Below, one piece after another: positions 1 through 9,383 of a stretch of 64,000 nucleotides of DNA (position 1 is its first letter; the number at the start of each line of letters is the position of its first letter). The position numbers and the translations under genes were made by a program. The stretch covers positions 58,486 to 122,485 of the forward strand of contig NZ_SPQN01000004.1 of assembly GCF_004571065.1 (NCBI RefSeq). Direction: 5' to 3'. The stretch is from Geodermatophilus sp. DF01-2. Lineage in GTDB: Bacteria > Actinomycetota > Actinomycetes > Mycobacteriales > Geodermatophilaceae. The notes beneath the pieces are model-generated. The model was not told the DNA's origin. It searched no databases and was given only the letters and a program-made list of their open reading frames with translations.

Positions 1-1811
<1,811 letters not shown>

Positions 1812-1815
<4 letters not shown>

Positions 1816-2432
1816 GTGAGATCCCGGCCGGAGCGGACGACCAGCTGCTGAGCCGGCCGCGTCGGGAGGTCGACCAGGCGCGTGCGGCGGCCGCCGTCCG
1901 TGAGCTGCTGCTCGCGATCGGCGAGGACCCGGACCGTCCCGGCCTGCAGGACACACCGGAGCGGGTGGCCCGCGCGTACGCCGAGACGTTCGCGGGGCTG
2001 TGGCAGGACCCCTCGGACATCCTTGCGACCACGTTCGACGAGGACCACGACGAGATGGTCCTGGTGAAGGACATCCCGATGTACTCGACCTGCGAGCACC
2101 ACCTGGTGCCCTTCCACGGGGTCGCGCACGTCGGCTACATCCCCGGCGAGGACGGGAAGGTCACCGGGCTGTCCAAGCTGGCCCGGTTGGTCGAGGTCTA
2201 CGCCCGCCGCCCGCAGGTCCAGGAGCGGATGACCAGCCAGATCGCCGACGCGCTGGCCGACGTCCTCAAACCCCGCGGCGTGCTCGTGGTCATCGAGGCG
2301 GAGCACCTGTGCATGGCGATGCGCGGCATCCGCAAGCCCGGCTCGACGACGGTCACCTCGGCCGTGCGCGGCATCTTCCGGGACAACCCGGCGACCCGTA
2401 GCGAGGCGATGAGCCTCGTGTTGCGAAGGTGA
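1812..2432 (+). CDS. folE: GTP cyclohydrolase I FolE
   Basis: Converts GTP to 7,8-dihydroneopterin triphosphate, the first step of folate synthesis, in the cytoplasm. 206 residues, normal family length. The zinc-binding and active-site signature CEHHLVPF is present, followed by the C-terminal [14 protein letters not shown] motif carrying the second cysteine. The GTG start overlaps the ftsH stop. First gene of the pterin branch folE-folP-folB-folK. The last four codons (LRR and stop) lie inside the first unit of an 80-base tandem repeat, so the repeat has shaped the C-terminus of the protein. Confidence 0.97.
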
Positions 2433-2657
2433 CGGGCGAGTGAGCATCGCAGCGAGGAACGAGCGAGGAGCGGAGCGAGCCCGGAACCGAGCCATGGACG
2501 TTGCGAAGGTGACGGGCGAGTGAGCATCGCAGCGAGGAACGAGCGAGGAGCGGAGCGAGCTCGGAACCGAGCCATGGACGTTGCGAAGGTGACGGGCGAG
2601 TGAGCATCGCAGCGAGGAACGAGCGAGGAGCGGAGCGAGCTCGGAACCGAGTCATGG
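2420..2657 (+). repeat. Three tandem 80-bp units between folE and folP
   Basis: Units start at 2420, 2500 and 2580 with a strict 80-base period; the copies differ at only a few positions (for example C/T near 2481 and 2641). Each unit carries a purine-rich GAGCGAGGAGCGGAGCGAGC core, a palindromic CGAGCTCGG segment, and an ATG followed nine codons later by TGA (peptide MDVAKVTGE) that crosses the unit border. The first unit overlaps the folE stop and the third ends at an ATG just before folP, whose own GTG start overlaps the TGA of that short reading frame. It is not a CRISPR, since there are no spacers. Confidence 0.95.
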
Positions 2658-2667
2658 GCCCGGGCCG

Positions 2668-3525
2668 GTGAGGCACCCGCTGCACGATCCGGGACGCTGT
2701 GTCGTGATGGGCGTCCTCAACGTCACGCCCGACTCCTTCTCCGACGGCGGCTGCTTCGCCGACGCGGCGTCGGCCATCGCCCACGGCCTGGCGATGCACA
2801 CCGCCGGTGCCGACTACGTGGACGTGGGCGGTGAGTCCACCCGGCCCGGGGCCGACCGGGTGGACGCCGCCGAGGAGTGCCGGCGGGTGGTGCCGGTGAT
2901 CCGCGAGCTGGCCGCCACCGGTGTGCGCGTCAGCGTCGACACCACCCGCGCGGAGGTCGCCGAGGCCGCGCTCGAAGCGGGCGCCGTCCTGGTCAACGAC
3001 GTGAGCGGCGGCCTGGCCGACAAGAACATGGCCGAGCTGGTCGGCGAGGCCGGCGTGCCCTGGGTGCTCATGCACTGGCGCGGGCACAGCCGCGAGATGT
3101 ACGCCGCCGCACAGTACGGCGACGTGGTCACCGAGGTCTGCGCCGAGCTCACCGCCCGCGTGGAGGACGTCGTCGCCGCGGGCGTCGCGCCCGAGCAGCT
3201 GGTCCTCGACCCCGGCCTGGGCTTCGCCAAGCGCGCCGAACACAACTGGCGGCTGCTGGCCGGCCTCGACCGGATCGTCGGCCTCGGCCTGCCGGTGCTC
3301 GTCGGCGCCTCGCGCAAGTCCTTCCTCGGCCGCCTGCTGGCCGACCCCGACGGCTCCCTGCGCCCGGCCGAGCAGCGGGACGCCGCGACCCTGGCCACCA
3401 CCGTGCTGGCCGCCGAGGCCGGCGCCTGGGGTGTGCGGGTGCACGACGCCGCCGCCTCGGTGGACGCCGTCCGCACCGCCGCCGCCGTCCGGGCGGCCCG
3501 CCGCGAGGGAGAGCGCCGTGGCTGA
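2668..3525 (+). CDS. folP: Dihydropteroate synthase FolP
   Basis: Joins 6-hydroxymethyl-dihydropterin pyrophosphate to p-aminobenzoate to give dihydropteroate; the sulfonamide target. 285 residues in a TIM-barrel fold. Motifs: GVLNVTPDSFSDGG (first loop), DVGGESTRPGA (second loop), LDPGLGFAK, GASRKSFLG and the final RVHD. The GTG at 2668 is chosen because the protein then starts just before the conserved VMGVLNVTPDSF strand; no good ribosome site precedes it, but a five-codon frame (ATG at 2654) ends on the overlapping TGA, which would allow re-initiation. Overlaps folB by 8 bases. Confidence 0.96.
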   Translation: MRHPLHDPGRCVVMGVLNVTPDSFSDGGCFADAASAIAHGLAMHTAGADYVDVGGESTRPGADRVDAAEECRRVVPVIRELAATGVRVSVDTTRAEVAEAALEAGAVLVNDVSGGLADKNMAELVGEAGVPWVLMHWRGHSREMYAAAQYGDVVTEVCAELTARVEDVVAAGVAPEQLVLDPGLGFAKRAEHNWRLLAGLDRIVGLGLPVLVGASRKSFLGRLLADPDGSLRPAEQRDAATLATTVLAAEAGAWGVRVHDAAASVDAVRTAAAVRAARREGERRG

Positions 3526-3904
3526 CGCCCGCCCGTCCCGCCGCCCCGACCGCATTGCCGTGCGAGGGTTGACCGCGCACGCCTTCCACGGCGTGTACGA
3601 GGCCGAGCGACAGCTGGGCCAGACCTTCCACGTCGACGCCGTCCTCGAGCTCGACACCGCCCCGGCGGCTGCCGGCGACGACCTCGAGCGGACGGTCAAC
3701 TACGCCGAGCTGGCCCGGGCGCTGCACAGCGTGCTGACGGGGGAGCCGGTCGGCCTGCTGGAGACCCTCGCGCAGCGGCTGGCCGACGTGTGCCTGGTCG
3801 ACCCGCTGGTCGACGCCGTCGAGATCACCGTGCACAAGCCCGAGGCCGACCTCGGCGTCCCCTTCGACGACGTCACTGTCGCGATCCGGCGGGAGCGGAC
3901 GTGA
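3518..3904 (+). CDS. folB: Dihydroneopterin aldolase FolB
   Basis: Cleaves 7,8-dihydroneopterin to 6-hydroxymethyl-7,8-dihydropterin and glycolaldehyde. 128 residues from the GTG at 3518, normal length; an open frame extends further upstream but only within folP. Family features: RIAVRGLTAHAFHGVYEAE at the start, the TVNYAELA strand, LLETLAQRLAD helix and a C-terminal VTVHKPEADL-like strand. Overlaps folP by 8 bases and folK by 4 (GTGA), so the pterin genes form a tightly coupled operon. Confidence 0.96.
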   Translation: MADARPSRRPDRIAVRGLTAHAFHGVYEAERQLGQTFHVDAVLELDTAPAAAGDDLERTVNYAELARALHSVLTGEPVGLLETLAQRLADVCLVDPLVDAVEITVHKPEADLGVPFDDVTVAIRRERT

Positions 3905-4407
3905 GTCGGGCGGTTCTGTCGCTCGGCGCCAACCTGGGGGACCGGGCTGCCACGCTGCGGGCCGCGGTCACCGCGCTCCAGGACGACGGAGTGCTGGTCG
4001 CCCGCTCGACGCTGTACGAGACGCCGCCGTGGGGACCGGTCGAGCAGCCGCCGTACCTGAACGCGGTCGTCGTCGTGCGCGGTGCTCTCGACGCCGCCGG
4101 CTGGCTGGCCCGCGCGCACGAGCTGGAGCAGGCGGCCGGGCGTACCCGGGAGGTGCGCTGGGGGCCGCGCACCCTCGACGTCGACGTCGTCACGGTCACC
4201 GGGGACGACGGGCAGCCGGTGCTCTCCGAGGACCCCGTCCTCACCCTGCCGCACCCCCGTGCGCACGAGCGGGCCTTCGTCCTGGTGCCGTGGGTCAGCC
4301 TCGACCCGACCGCGGTGCTGCCGGGCCACGGCCGGGTGAGCGACCTGCTCGCCGCACTGCCGCCGGAGGACGTCACGGCCGTCGTCCGCTGGGAGCACCT
4401 GAGTTGA
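3901..4407 (+). CDS. folK: 6-hydroxymethyl-dihydropterin pyrophosphokinase FolK
   Basis: Transfers pyrophosphate from ATP to 6-hydroxymethyl-dihydropterin, providing the FolP substrate. 168 residues. Motifs: SLGANLGDRAATL at the N-terminus, YETPPWG, LNAVVVV, and the ATP/magnesium loop RWGPRTLDVDVVT followed by LPHPRAHERAFVLVPW. GTG start inside the folB stop. The stop codon TGA at 4405 is the first three bases of a short dispersed repeat module running up to the next gene. Confidence 0.96.
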   Translation: MSRAVLSLGANLGDRAATLRAAVTALQDDGVLVARSTLYETPPWGPVEQPPYLNAVVVVRGALDAAGWLARAHELEQAAGRTREVRWGPRTLDVDVVTVTGDDGQPVLSEDPVLTLPHPRAHERAFVLVPWVSLDPTAVLPGHGRVSDLLAALPPEDVTAVVRWEHLS

Positions 4408-4480
4408 GCGAGTTCGCGAGCTCGACCATCGCCACAGCGGACCGTCGAACGTGGCCGACGAGCGTCAACGAGGAGGTCTC
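4405..4480 (+). repeat. Stop-to-start intergenic repeat module (copy 1)
   Basis: Begins on the folK stop with TGAGCGAGTTCGCGAGCTCG (4405-4424), which contains the near-palindrome GAGTTCGCGAGCTC, and ends with GTGGCCGACGAGCG, a GGAGG ribosome site (4471-4476) and the next start codon. A second copy with the same order of parts lies at 6984-7059. The module replaces the whole spacer between two genes and supplies both the stop and the ribosome site. Confidence 0.75.
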
Positions 4481-4987
4481 GTGAGACCGGTGAACCGGCG
4501 CGACCTGCTGGTCCTCGCCGCCGGCCTGGCCGTCGCGTCGTGGCTCGTCGTGCGCGCGGCCTACGGCTCGCTGCCCGAGCTGCGCTGGTGGCTGCCGGTG
4601 CCGCTCGGGGTGCTCGCCGTCGCGGAGTTCCTCGGCGCCCGCACGCTGCGGACCCGGCTGGCCGCCCAGCGGGACCGGCGTCCACCGGCCGAGCGCGGCA
4701 CCGCGCCGGTCCGGCCGGTCGAGCCGATGCTGGTCGCCCGGCTGGCCGTCCTGGCCCAGGCCAGCGCCTACGTCGGCGCGGTGTTCGTCGGCATCTGGGT
4801 CGGCCTGCTGCTGTACGCGGCGCCCTTGGTGTCCCGGCTGCAGGCCGCCGGCGGGGACACCGTCACCGGGGTCGTCGGGGTGGTGTGCTCCGCCGCCCTG
4901 GTCGCGGCCGCGCTGTGGCTCGAGTCGATCTGCCGCATACCGCCGTCGTCGGACGACGAGACGCCGCCCGCCGGCGCCCGGGCGTGA
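4481..4987 (+). CDS. DUF3180 membrane protein
   Basis: 168-residue protein of unknown function that follows folK in many Actinobacteria. Hydrophobic segments: LLVLAAGLAVASWLVV near the start, WWLPVPLGVLAVAEFL, an Ala-rich AYVGAVFVGIWVGLLLY helix and VVGVVCSAALVAAALWL, giving about four membrane helices; short charged tail. GTG at 4481 lies just after AGGAGG (4471-4476); an in-frame GTG at 4490 would give more usual spacing, and a GTG at 4451 would also extend the frame. Converges with the ABC-transporter ATPase across a 106-base gap containing an AGCCTCGAGGCT palindrome. Confidence 0.85.
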   Translation: MRPVNRRDLLVLAAGLAVASWLVVRAAYGSLPELRWWLPVPLGVLAVAEFLGARTLRTRLAAQRDRRPPAERGTAPVRPVEPMLVARLAVLAQASAYVGAVFVGIWVGLLLYAAPLVSRLQAAGGDTVTGVVGVVCSAALVAAALWLESICRIPPSSDDETPPAGARA

Positions 4988-5093
4988 GCGCGACGGCACC
5001 GACGTCCGAGCCTCGAGGCTGCCAACTGTCGGGACGACGGGGCTGGAGCGTCGATCTCAGCACCGACTTCCCCGCAGTTGTGCCCTCGCTGCG

Positions 5094-6260
5094 TCAGCCG
5101 GCGTTGACCGAGCGGCGCAGGGCGGCGTGCAGGGCCGCGGGGGTGAGGACGCCGAGGTAGCGGTCCCCGTCGAGCACCGGCACCCACCCGGCGTCGGACT
5201 GCAGCAGCGTCGCCAGCGCCGCCCGTAGCGAGGCATCCAGCGGCACGGCGCCGTCGGTCCGGACGGCGGCGGACGCGACCGTCCCCGGGCCGGCGGCCCG
5301 GTCGGCGGGCAGCCAGCCGGCCGGTCGCCCGCCGTCGTCCAGCACCAGCGCCCAACCGGTGCCGGCGCGGTCGAGCGCCGCCCCGGCCTCGGCCAGCCCG
5401 TCGGCCAGGCCCACCACCGGCGGGTGCACCAGGTCGGCGGGGTCGATCGGGGTCACGGCCAGCCGTTTGAGCCCGCGGTCGACGCCGACGAAGTCGGCCA
5501 CCCGGTCGTTGACCGGGCGGCCGAGCAGCTCGGCGGGCGGGGCGAACTGCTCGACGTGCCCGCCGCTGCTCATCACCGCGATGCGGTCGCCGAGCCGCAC
5601 CGCCTCCTCGATGTCGTGGGTGACGAAGACGATCGTCTTGCGCACCGCCTCCTGCAGCCGCAGGAACTCCGACTGCAGCCGCTCCCGCACCACCGGGTCG
5701 ACCGCGGAGAACGGCTCGTCCATCAGCAGGACGCCGGGGTCGGCGGCCAGCGCCCGGGCGACGCCGGCCCGCTGCCGCTGCCCGCCGGAGAGCTGGGCGG
5801 GGTAGCGGTCGCCGTGGACGGCGGGGTCGAGGCCGACCAGGGTGAGCAGCTCCTCGACCCGGTCGCGGGTGCGGCGGCGGTCCCAGCCCAGCAGCCGGGG
5901 CACGGTGCCGACGTTGGCCCGCACCGTCTGGTGGGGGAAGAGGCCCACGCTCTGGATGACGTAGCCGATGCGCCGGCGCAGCCGGTCGGCGTCGACACGG
6001 GTGACGTCCTCGCCGCCGAGCAGGATGCGGCCGGTCGTCGGCTCGATGATCCGGTTGACCATCTTCATCGTCGTCGTCTTGCCGCAGCCCGAGGGGCCGA
6101 CCAGCACCGACAGCTCCCCGGCGGCGAAGGTCAGGTCGAGCTCGGCCACACCCACGGTGCCGTCCGGATAGACCTTGCTGACCCCCTCGAGCCGGATCTC
6201 GGGGGCGCCGCCGGCCGGGTCCGCCGCGCGCAGCGACGAGGGGGCGGCAGTAGCGTCCAC
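5094..6260 (-). CDS. OpuC-type quaternary-amine ABC transporter ATPase with CBS domains
   Basis: ATP-binding subunit of an osmoprotectant (glycine betaine/choline/carnitine class) importer. 388 residues from GTG at 6260. ABC domain about residues 18-255: Walker A VGPSGCGKTTTMK, signature LSGGQRQRAGVARAL, Walker B VLLMDEPFSAVDP, switch VTHDIEEA. The C-terminal about 120 residues form a CBS pair (VPLDASLRAALATLLQ, WVPVLDGDRYLGVLT), which in this family senses ionic strength or nucleotides. Transcribed away from its two permeases and binding protein; only about 50 bases separate the starts, so the promoters must overlap. Substrate class is inferred from family and neighbours. Confidence 0.93.
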   Translation of the reverse strand: MDATAAPSSLRAADPAGGAPEIRLEGVSKVYPDGTVGVAELDLTFAAGELSVLVGPSGCGKTTTMKMVNRIIEPTTGRILLGGEDVTRVDADRLRRRIGYVIQSVGLFPHQTVRANVGTVPRLLGWDRRRTRDRVEELLTLVGLDPAVHGDRYPAQLSGGQRQRAGVARALAADPGVLLMDEPFSAVDPVVRERLQSEFLRLQEAVRKTIVFVTHDIEEAVRLGDRIAVMSSGGHVEQFAPPAELLGRPVNDRVADFVGVDRGLKRLAVTPIDPADLVHPPVVGLADGLAEAGAALDRAGTGWALVLDDGGRPAGWLPADRAAGPGTVASAAVRTDGAVPLDASLRAALATLLQSDAGWVPVLDGDRYLGVLTPAALHAALRRSVNAG

Positions 6261-6311
6261 GGCGTGGCCTTCCTGGGTGCGCTGAGCGCGACGGGCGACC
6301 CGGCAGCCCGG

Positions 6312-6986
6312 ATGCTCGCAGCGGACGAGGCGCCGAACCCCTGGTTCGACCCGTCGTACGTGACCGACAACTGGGACACCATTGTGGGCTACCTCGGTCA
6401 GCACGTCAGGCTGACCGTCGGAGCGGTGCTGCTGGGAGCGCTGATCGCGCTGCCACTGGCGCTGCTCGCCCGGCGCACCCGGTTGCTGGCAGGTCCGGTG
6501 CTGGGGCTGTCCTCGGTGGTCTACACGATCCCGTCGCTGGCGATGTTCGCCTTCCTGGCACCGTTCACCGGGCCGCTGTCGCCGACCACGGTGCTCATCG
6601 GGCTGACGCTCTACACGTTGGTCATCCTCGTGCGGAACTTCCTCACCGGCCTGCAGGGGGTCCCCGCCGACGTGCGCGAGGCGGCCCGGGGCATGGGCTA
6701 CGGCCCGGCTCGGCTGTTCCTCCAGGTCGACCTGCCGCTGGCGCTGCCGACCTTCATGGCCGGCCTGCGGATTGCCACCGTCTCGACGGTCGCCCTCGTC
6801 ACCGTCGGTGTCATCACCGGCAACGGCGGGCTGGGGCAGCTGATCATCGGCGGCCTCAACTCGAACTTCTACCGCGCCGAGATCGTCACCGGCGCGGTCG
6901 GCTGCGTGCTGCTCGCGCTGGTCGCCGACGTGCTGCTGGCCGGGCTGGAGCGCCTACTCACCCCGTGGACGAGGGCGGCCACGTGA
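6312..6986 (+). CDS. Osmoprotectant ABC transporter permease (OpuCB/OpuCD type)
   Basis: Inner-membrane subunit of the transporter. 224 residues from ATG at 6312, which places the protein start close to the conserved WDTIVGYLGQHV segment; a GTG at 6264 would add 16 residues but then would start 3 bases from the divergent ATPase start. About five or six membrane helices and the cytoplasmic EAA loop EAARGMGYGPARLFLQVDLP that docks on the ATPase. Its TGA is also the first base triplet of the second stop-to-start repeat module. Confidence 0.92.
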   Translation: MLAADEAPNPWFDPSYVTDNWDTIVGYLGQHVRLTVGAVLLGALIALPLALLARRTRLLAGPVLGLSSVVYTIPSLAMFAFLAPFTGPLSPTTVLIGLTLYTLVILVRNFLTGLQGVPADVREAARGMGYGPARLFLQVDLPLALPTFMAGLRIATVSTVALVTVGVITGNGGLGQLIIGGLNSNFYRAEIVTGAVGCVLLALVADVLLAGLERLLTPWTRAAT

Positions 6987-7059
6987 GCGAGCTCGCGAGC
7001 TCGCGCACAGGCAGGGCAGTGCCACGCGCGTGGACGACGAGCGCCGGGGAGGAGGACGC
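6984..7059 (+). repeat. Stop-to-start intergenic repeat module (copy 2)
   Basis: Begins on the stop of the first permease with TGAGCGAGCTCGCGAGCTCG (6984-7003, containing GAGCTCGCGAGCTC) and ends with GTGGACGACGAGCG, GGGGAGGAGG (about 7046-7055) and the ATG of the next permease. Same composition and length as the module at 4405-4480 although the flanking genes are unrelated, so it is a mobile or recombining spacer and not conserved by descent of the operon. Confidence 0.75.
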
Positions 7060-7791
7060 ATGAGTGCGTTGGGCGACGCCTTCGTCTACCTCAACGACCC
7101 GTTCAACTGGATCCGGTCCGGGGGCATCCTCGACCTGCTGGTCCAGCATCTGAGGATCTCCGGCCTGGCCGTGCTGCTCGCCGCCGCCCTCGCCGTCCCC
7201 GCCGGGGTGCTGCTGGGCCGCAGCGGCCGGGGGGCCGGCGCCATCGTCGCCCTCTCCAACGTCAGCCGCGCCGTTCCGACGCTCGCCCTGCTCACCGTCC
7301 TCGCGGTGACCCCGCTCGGCTTCAGCGAGACCGGCACCGTCCTGGCGCTGGCCGTCTTCGCCGTCCCGCCGATGCTGACCAACACGTTCGTCGGGTTCCG
7401 GGAGGTCGACCGCGACGTCCGCGAGGCGGCCCGCGCGATGGGGATGAGCCGTGGCCAGATGCTGCGCCAGGTCGAGCTCCCCCTGGCCCTGCCGCTGGTC
7501 ATGACGGGCGTGCGGACGGCGGCCGTGCAGGTCGTCGCAACGGCGACCCTGGCGGCGCTGGTCGGTGGGGGAGGCCTCGGGCGGATCATCAACCTCGGCT
7601 TCGGTCAGCAGGACCTCGGCCAGATCCTCGCGGGCGCCGTCCTCGTGGCCGCCCTCGCGCTGCTCACCGAGCTGGTCCTCGTCCTCGTGTCGACGGCGGT
7701 GACGCCCGGGCAGCGCCGGTGGCCGCTGCGCCGCGTGCGTTCCAGCCCGGCCGGCGAGCCGGAGCCGACCTCGTCCGGTGTCCCCCTGTGA
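7060..7791 (+). CDS. Osmoprotectant ABC transporter permease (second subunit)
   Basis: Second membrane subunit, 243 residues. ATG at 7060 follows GGAGGAGG with 5-base spacing; upstream in-frame GTG at 7030 is inside the repeat module and less likely. Opens with FNWIRSGGILDLLVQHLRIS, then about six helices; EAA loop EAARAMGMSRGQMLRQVELP. The C-terminal 30 residues are polar. Pairs with the first permease as the heterodimeric channel, followed by the binding lipoprotein. Confidence 0.92.
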   Translation: MSALGDAFVYLNDPFNWIRSGGILDLLVQHLRISGLAVLLAAALAVPAGVLLGRSGRGAGAIVALSNVSRAVPTLALLTVLAVTPLGFSETGTVLALAVFAVPPMLTNTFVGFREVDRDVREAARAMGMSRGQMLRQVELPLALPLVMTGVRTAAVQVVATATLAALVGGGGLGRIINLGFGQQDLGQILAGAVLVAALALLTELVLVLVSTAVTPGQRRWPLRRVRSSPAGEPEPTSSGVPL

Positions 7792-7906
7792 ACAAGGATC
7801 CCTCCGCCCCCACCCGCAGGCTCGCGCCAGGCTCCGCCCAGAGGCTCGCCGCGAGCCTGCGAGCGGTGAGGAGGACGGGGTCCTTCTGCTGCAGAGGGCC
7901 TGCGTA
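7789..7906 (+). repeat. Dispersed repeat family A, copy at transporter genes
   Basis: Starts on the permease stop TGA and runs to about 7906. Carries the family core CGCAGGCTCGCG / CGCGAGCCTGCGAGC and ends in GGACGGGGTCCTT, the reverse complement of AAGGACCCCGTCC that starts other copies (9060, 53835). The element can fold into a long imperfect hairpin. Remaining bases to the next start at 8041 show no gene, only a purine-rich AGAAGGCGGG before the ATG. Confidence 0.8.
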
Positions 7907-8040
7907 ACAACCGGGCAACACCTGCGCGTCCGGCGTGGCCGGACGTCGAGGGCCGGGGTTCCATGGCTGGTGCGGGGCTCCTCCCGCCAGACACGCGCCG
8001 CGGCCGTCCGGCCGCGCGGGACACAGAAGGCGGGCCGCAC

Positions 8041-9054
8041 ATGCGCAGCCGTGCACGCACTCTCGCACCCCTCGCCGTCGCAGGGGTGCTGCTCACCGCG
8101 ACGGCTTGCGGCGAGTCCGGCTCCTCGGGCACCGGCGGCGGGCAGGCGGCGGATGGTGGCGCGTCCGGCGACGCCTGCGCCCCCGTGGCCGGCGAGCAGC
8201 TGGTCGTGCTGGAGGACGACCAGCAGCTGCAGAACGCCGACAACGTCATCCCCGCGGTCAACATGGCGACCGCGCAGGCCAACCCGGCTCTGATTCCGGT
8301 GCTCGACGCGGTGTCGGCGGCGCTGACCACCGAGGAGCTCATCGAGCTCAACGCCGCCGTGGACGTCGAGCGGCAGAGCGCCGAGGACGTCGCCGCGGCG
8401 TGGGTCGAGGAGAACATCGACACCGCCGCTCTGGAGCAGGGCAGCGGCCCGATCGCGGTCGGCGGCGCCAACTTCACCGAGTCGACGGTGCTGGCCAACA
8501 TCTACGCCGACGTCCTCACCGCCGCGGGCTTCGACGCCTCGGTGCGCGAGGTCGGCAACCGCGAGCTCTACCTCCCGGCGCTGATCTCCGGCTCGGAGAT
8601 CCAGGTCTTCCCGGAGTACCTGTCGACCGTCACCGAGTTCCTCAACCGCCAGGTCAACGGCCCGGAGGTGGAGACGGTGGCCAGCGGGGACGTGCAGGAG
8701 ACGCTGAGTGCGCTGCGGCCCCTGGCCGAGCAGGCCGGGCTGGTCTTCGGCGAGCCGTCCGAGGCCGCTGACCAGAACGCCTTCGCCGTCACCCAGGCCT
8801 TCGCCGACCAGCTGGGCGTCTCGACGTTGTCGGAGCTCGCCGACGCGTGCGGGGACGGGTCGCTCATCCTCGGTGGCCCGGCCGAGTGCCCGGAGCGGCC
8901 GTACTGCCAGCCGGGCCTGGAGGAGACCTACGGCCTGCAGTTCGACAGCTTCCGCGAGCTCGACACCGGCGGCCCGCTGACCAAGGCGGCGCTGCAGCAG
9001 GGCGAGATCTCGATCGGCCTGGTCTTCAGCTCCGACGGGGCCCTCGCGCAGTAG
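8041..9054 (+). CDS. Osmoprotectant-binding lipoprotein, apparently circularly permuted OpuAC domain
   Basis: Substrate-binding component of the transporter, tethered outside the membrane. 337 residues; signal peptide with lipobox LTATAC, then a Gly/Ser linker. Residues about 54-130 (LVVLEDDQQLQ, ADNVIPAVN, LTTEELIELNAAVDVE, AEDVAAAWVEE) match what is normally the C-terminal end of OpuAC-family binding proteins; residues about 138-337 contain the usual N-terminal start (IAVGGANFTESTVLANIYADV) and end at GPLTKAALQQGEISIGLVF, the point where the family normally continues into LVVLEDD. The order of the two pieces is thus swapped. All parts of one lobe pair are present, so function is likely kept. 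ATG at 8041 chosen for the signal peptide. Confidence 0.9.
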   Translation: MRSRARTLAPLAVAGVLLTATACGESGSSGTGGGQAADGGASGDACAPVAGEQLVVLEDDQQLQNADNVIPAVNMATAQANPALIPVLDAVSAALTTEELIELNAAVDVERQSAEDVAAAWVEENIDTAALEQGSGPIAVGGANFTESTVLANIYADVLTAAGFDASVREVGNRELYLPALISGSEIQVFPEYLSTVTEFLNRQVNGPEVETVASGDVQETLSALRPLAEQAGLVFGEPSEAADQNAFAVTQAFADQLGVSTLSELADACGDGSLILGGPAECPERPYCQPGLEETYGLQFDSFRELDTGGPLTKAALQQGEISIGLVFSSDGALAQ

Positions 9055-9140
9055 AAGGACCGAAGGACCCCGTCCTCCCCACCGCTCGCAGGCTCGCGGC
9101 GGTGCCCTGGGACGGGGCCGACCGACCCTCCGCAGGCTGT
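9052..9140 (+). repeat. Dispersed repeat family A, copy after binding protein gene
   Basis: Starts on the TAG stop and contains GAAGGACCCCGTCC, CTCGCAGGCTCGCGG and CTGGGACGGGGCC. The outer parts are complementary (GGCCCCGTCC against GGACGGGGCC), so the transcript can form a stem with the GCAGGCTCGC part in the loop. May act as a terminator for the transporter operon; the same element occurs in five other places in the window. Confidence 0.8.
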
Positions 9141-9143
9141 AAT

Positions 9144-9257
9144 GGAAATCGGCGATTCCCATCGTTCGAGGCGGCCCGCAGGGGCCATGGATCCTGTGAG
9201 GAGAATCCACCGGGATTCTCATCCGTCGAGGCGGCCTGGAACAGGCCATGGATTCTC
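9144..9257 (+). repeat. Two tandem 60-bp units with paired small hairpins
   Basis: Unit 1 starts near 9144, unit 2 near 9201; aligned positions (GATTCCC at 9154, GATTCTC at 9214) are 60 bases apart. Each unit has a short inverted repeat (GGAAATC-GGC-GATTCC; GAGAATCC-ACCGG-GATTCTC), the shared stretch TCGAGGCGGCC, a second small stem (GGCCTGGAACAGGCC in unit 2) and ends in CCATGGAT. Distinct from family A that lies directly before it. Confidence 0.8.
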
Positions 9258-9348
9258 AGGGCGGGGCCCGGGAGGGCGTCGACCCGCGCCCCCCCGGGAC
9301 ACCGTTCCGGAGGCCGCGGCGTGCGCGACGTCTCCTCGATCCGTTCCG

Positions 9349-9376
9349 TGGTCAGGGGCCTCCGCGCCGTTACCCT
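9349..9376 (+). promoter_or_regulatory. Putative leaderless promoter of the DUF6779 gene
   Basis: TACCCT at 9371-9376 fits the actinobacterial -10 pattern TANNNT, with TGGTCA at 9349-9354 sixteen bases upstream as a weak -35. The ATG follows the -10 by only 7 bases, so transcription would start at or next to the start codon. Confidence 0.4.
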
Positions 9377-9383
9377 TGGCGCC

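Noticed and set aside
2420..2657. Possible CRISPR array
   Set aside because: Units are contiguous with no variable spacers and contain coding overlap.
5424..6311. Plus-strand extension of the first permease by about 300 codons
   Set aside because: Antisense to the ATPase gene and His/Gln/Asp-rich; ATG 6312 fits the family start.
6958..9249. 763-codon minus-strand frame opposite the transporter genes
   Set aside because: Low-complexity Arg/Gly/Ala translation spanning several real genes and a repeat; shadow frame.
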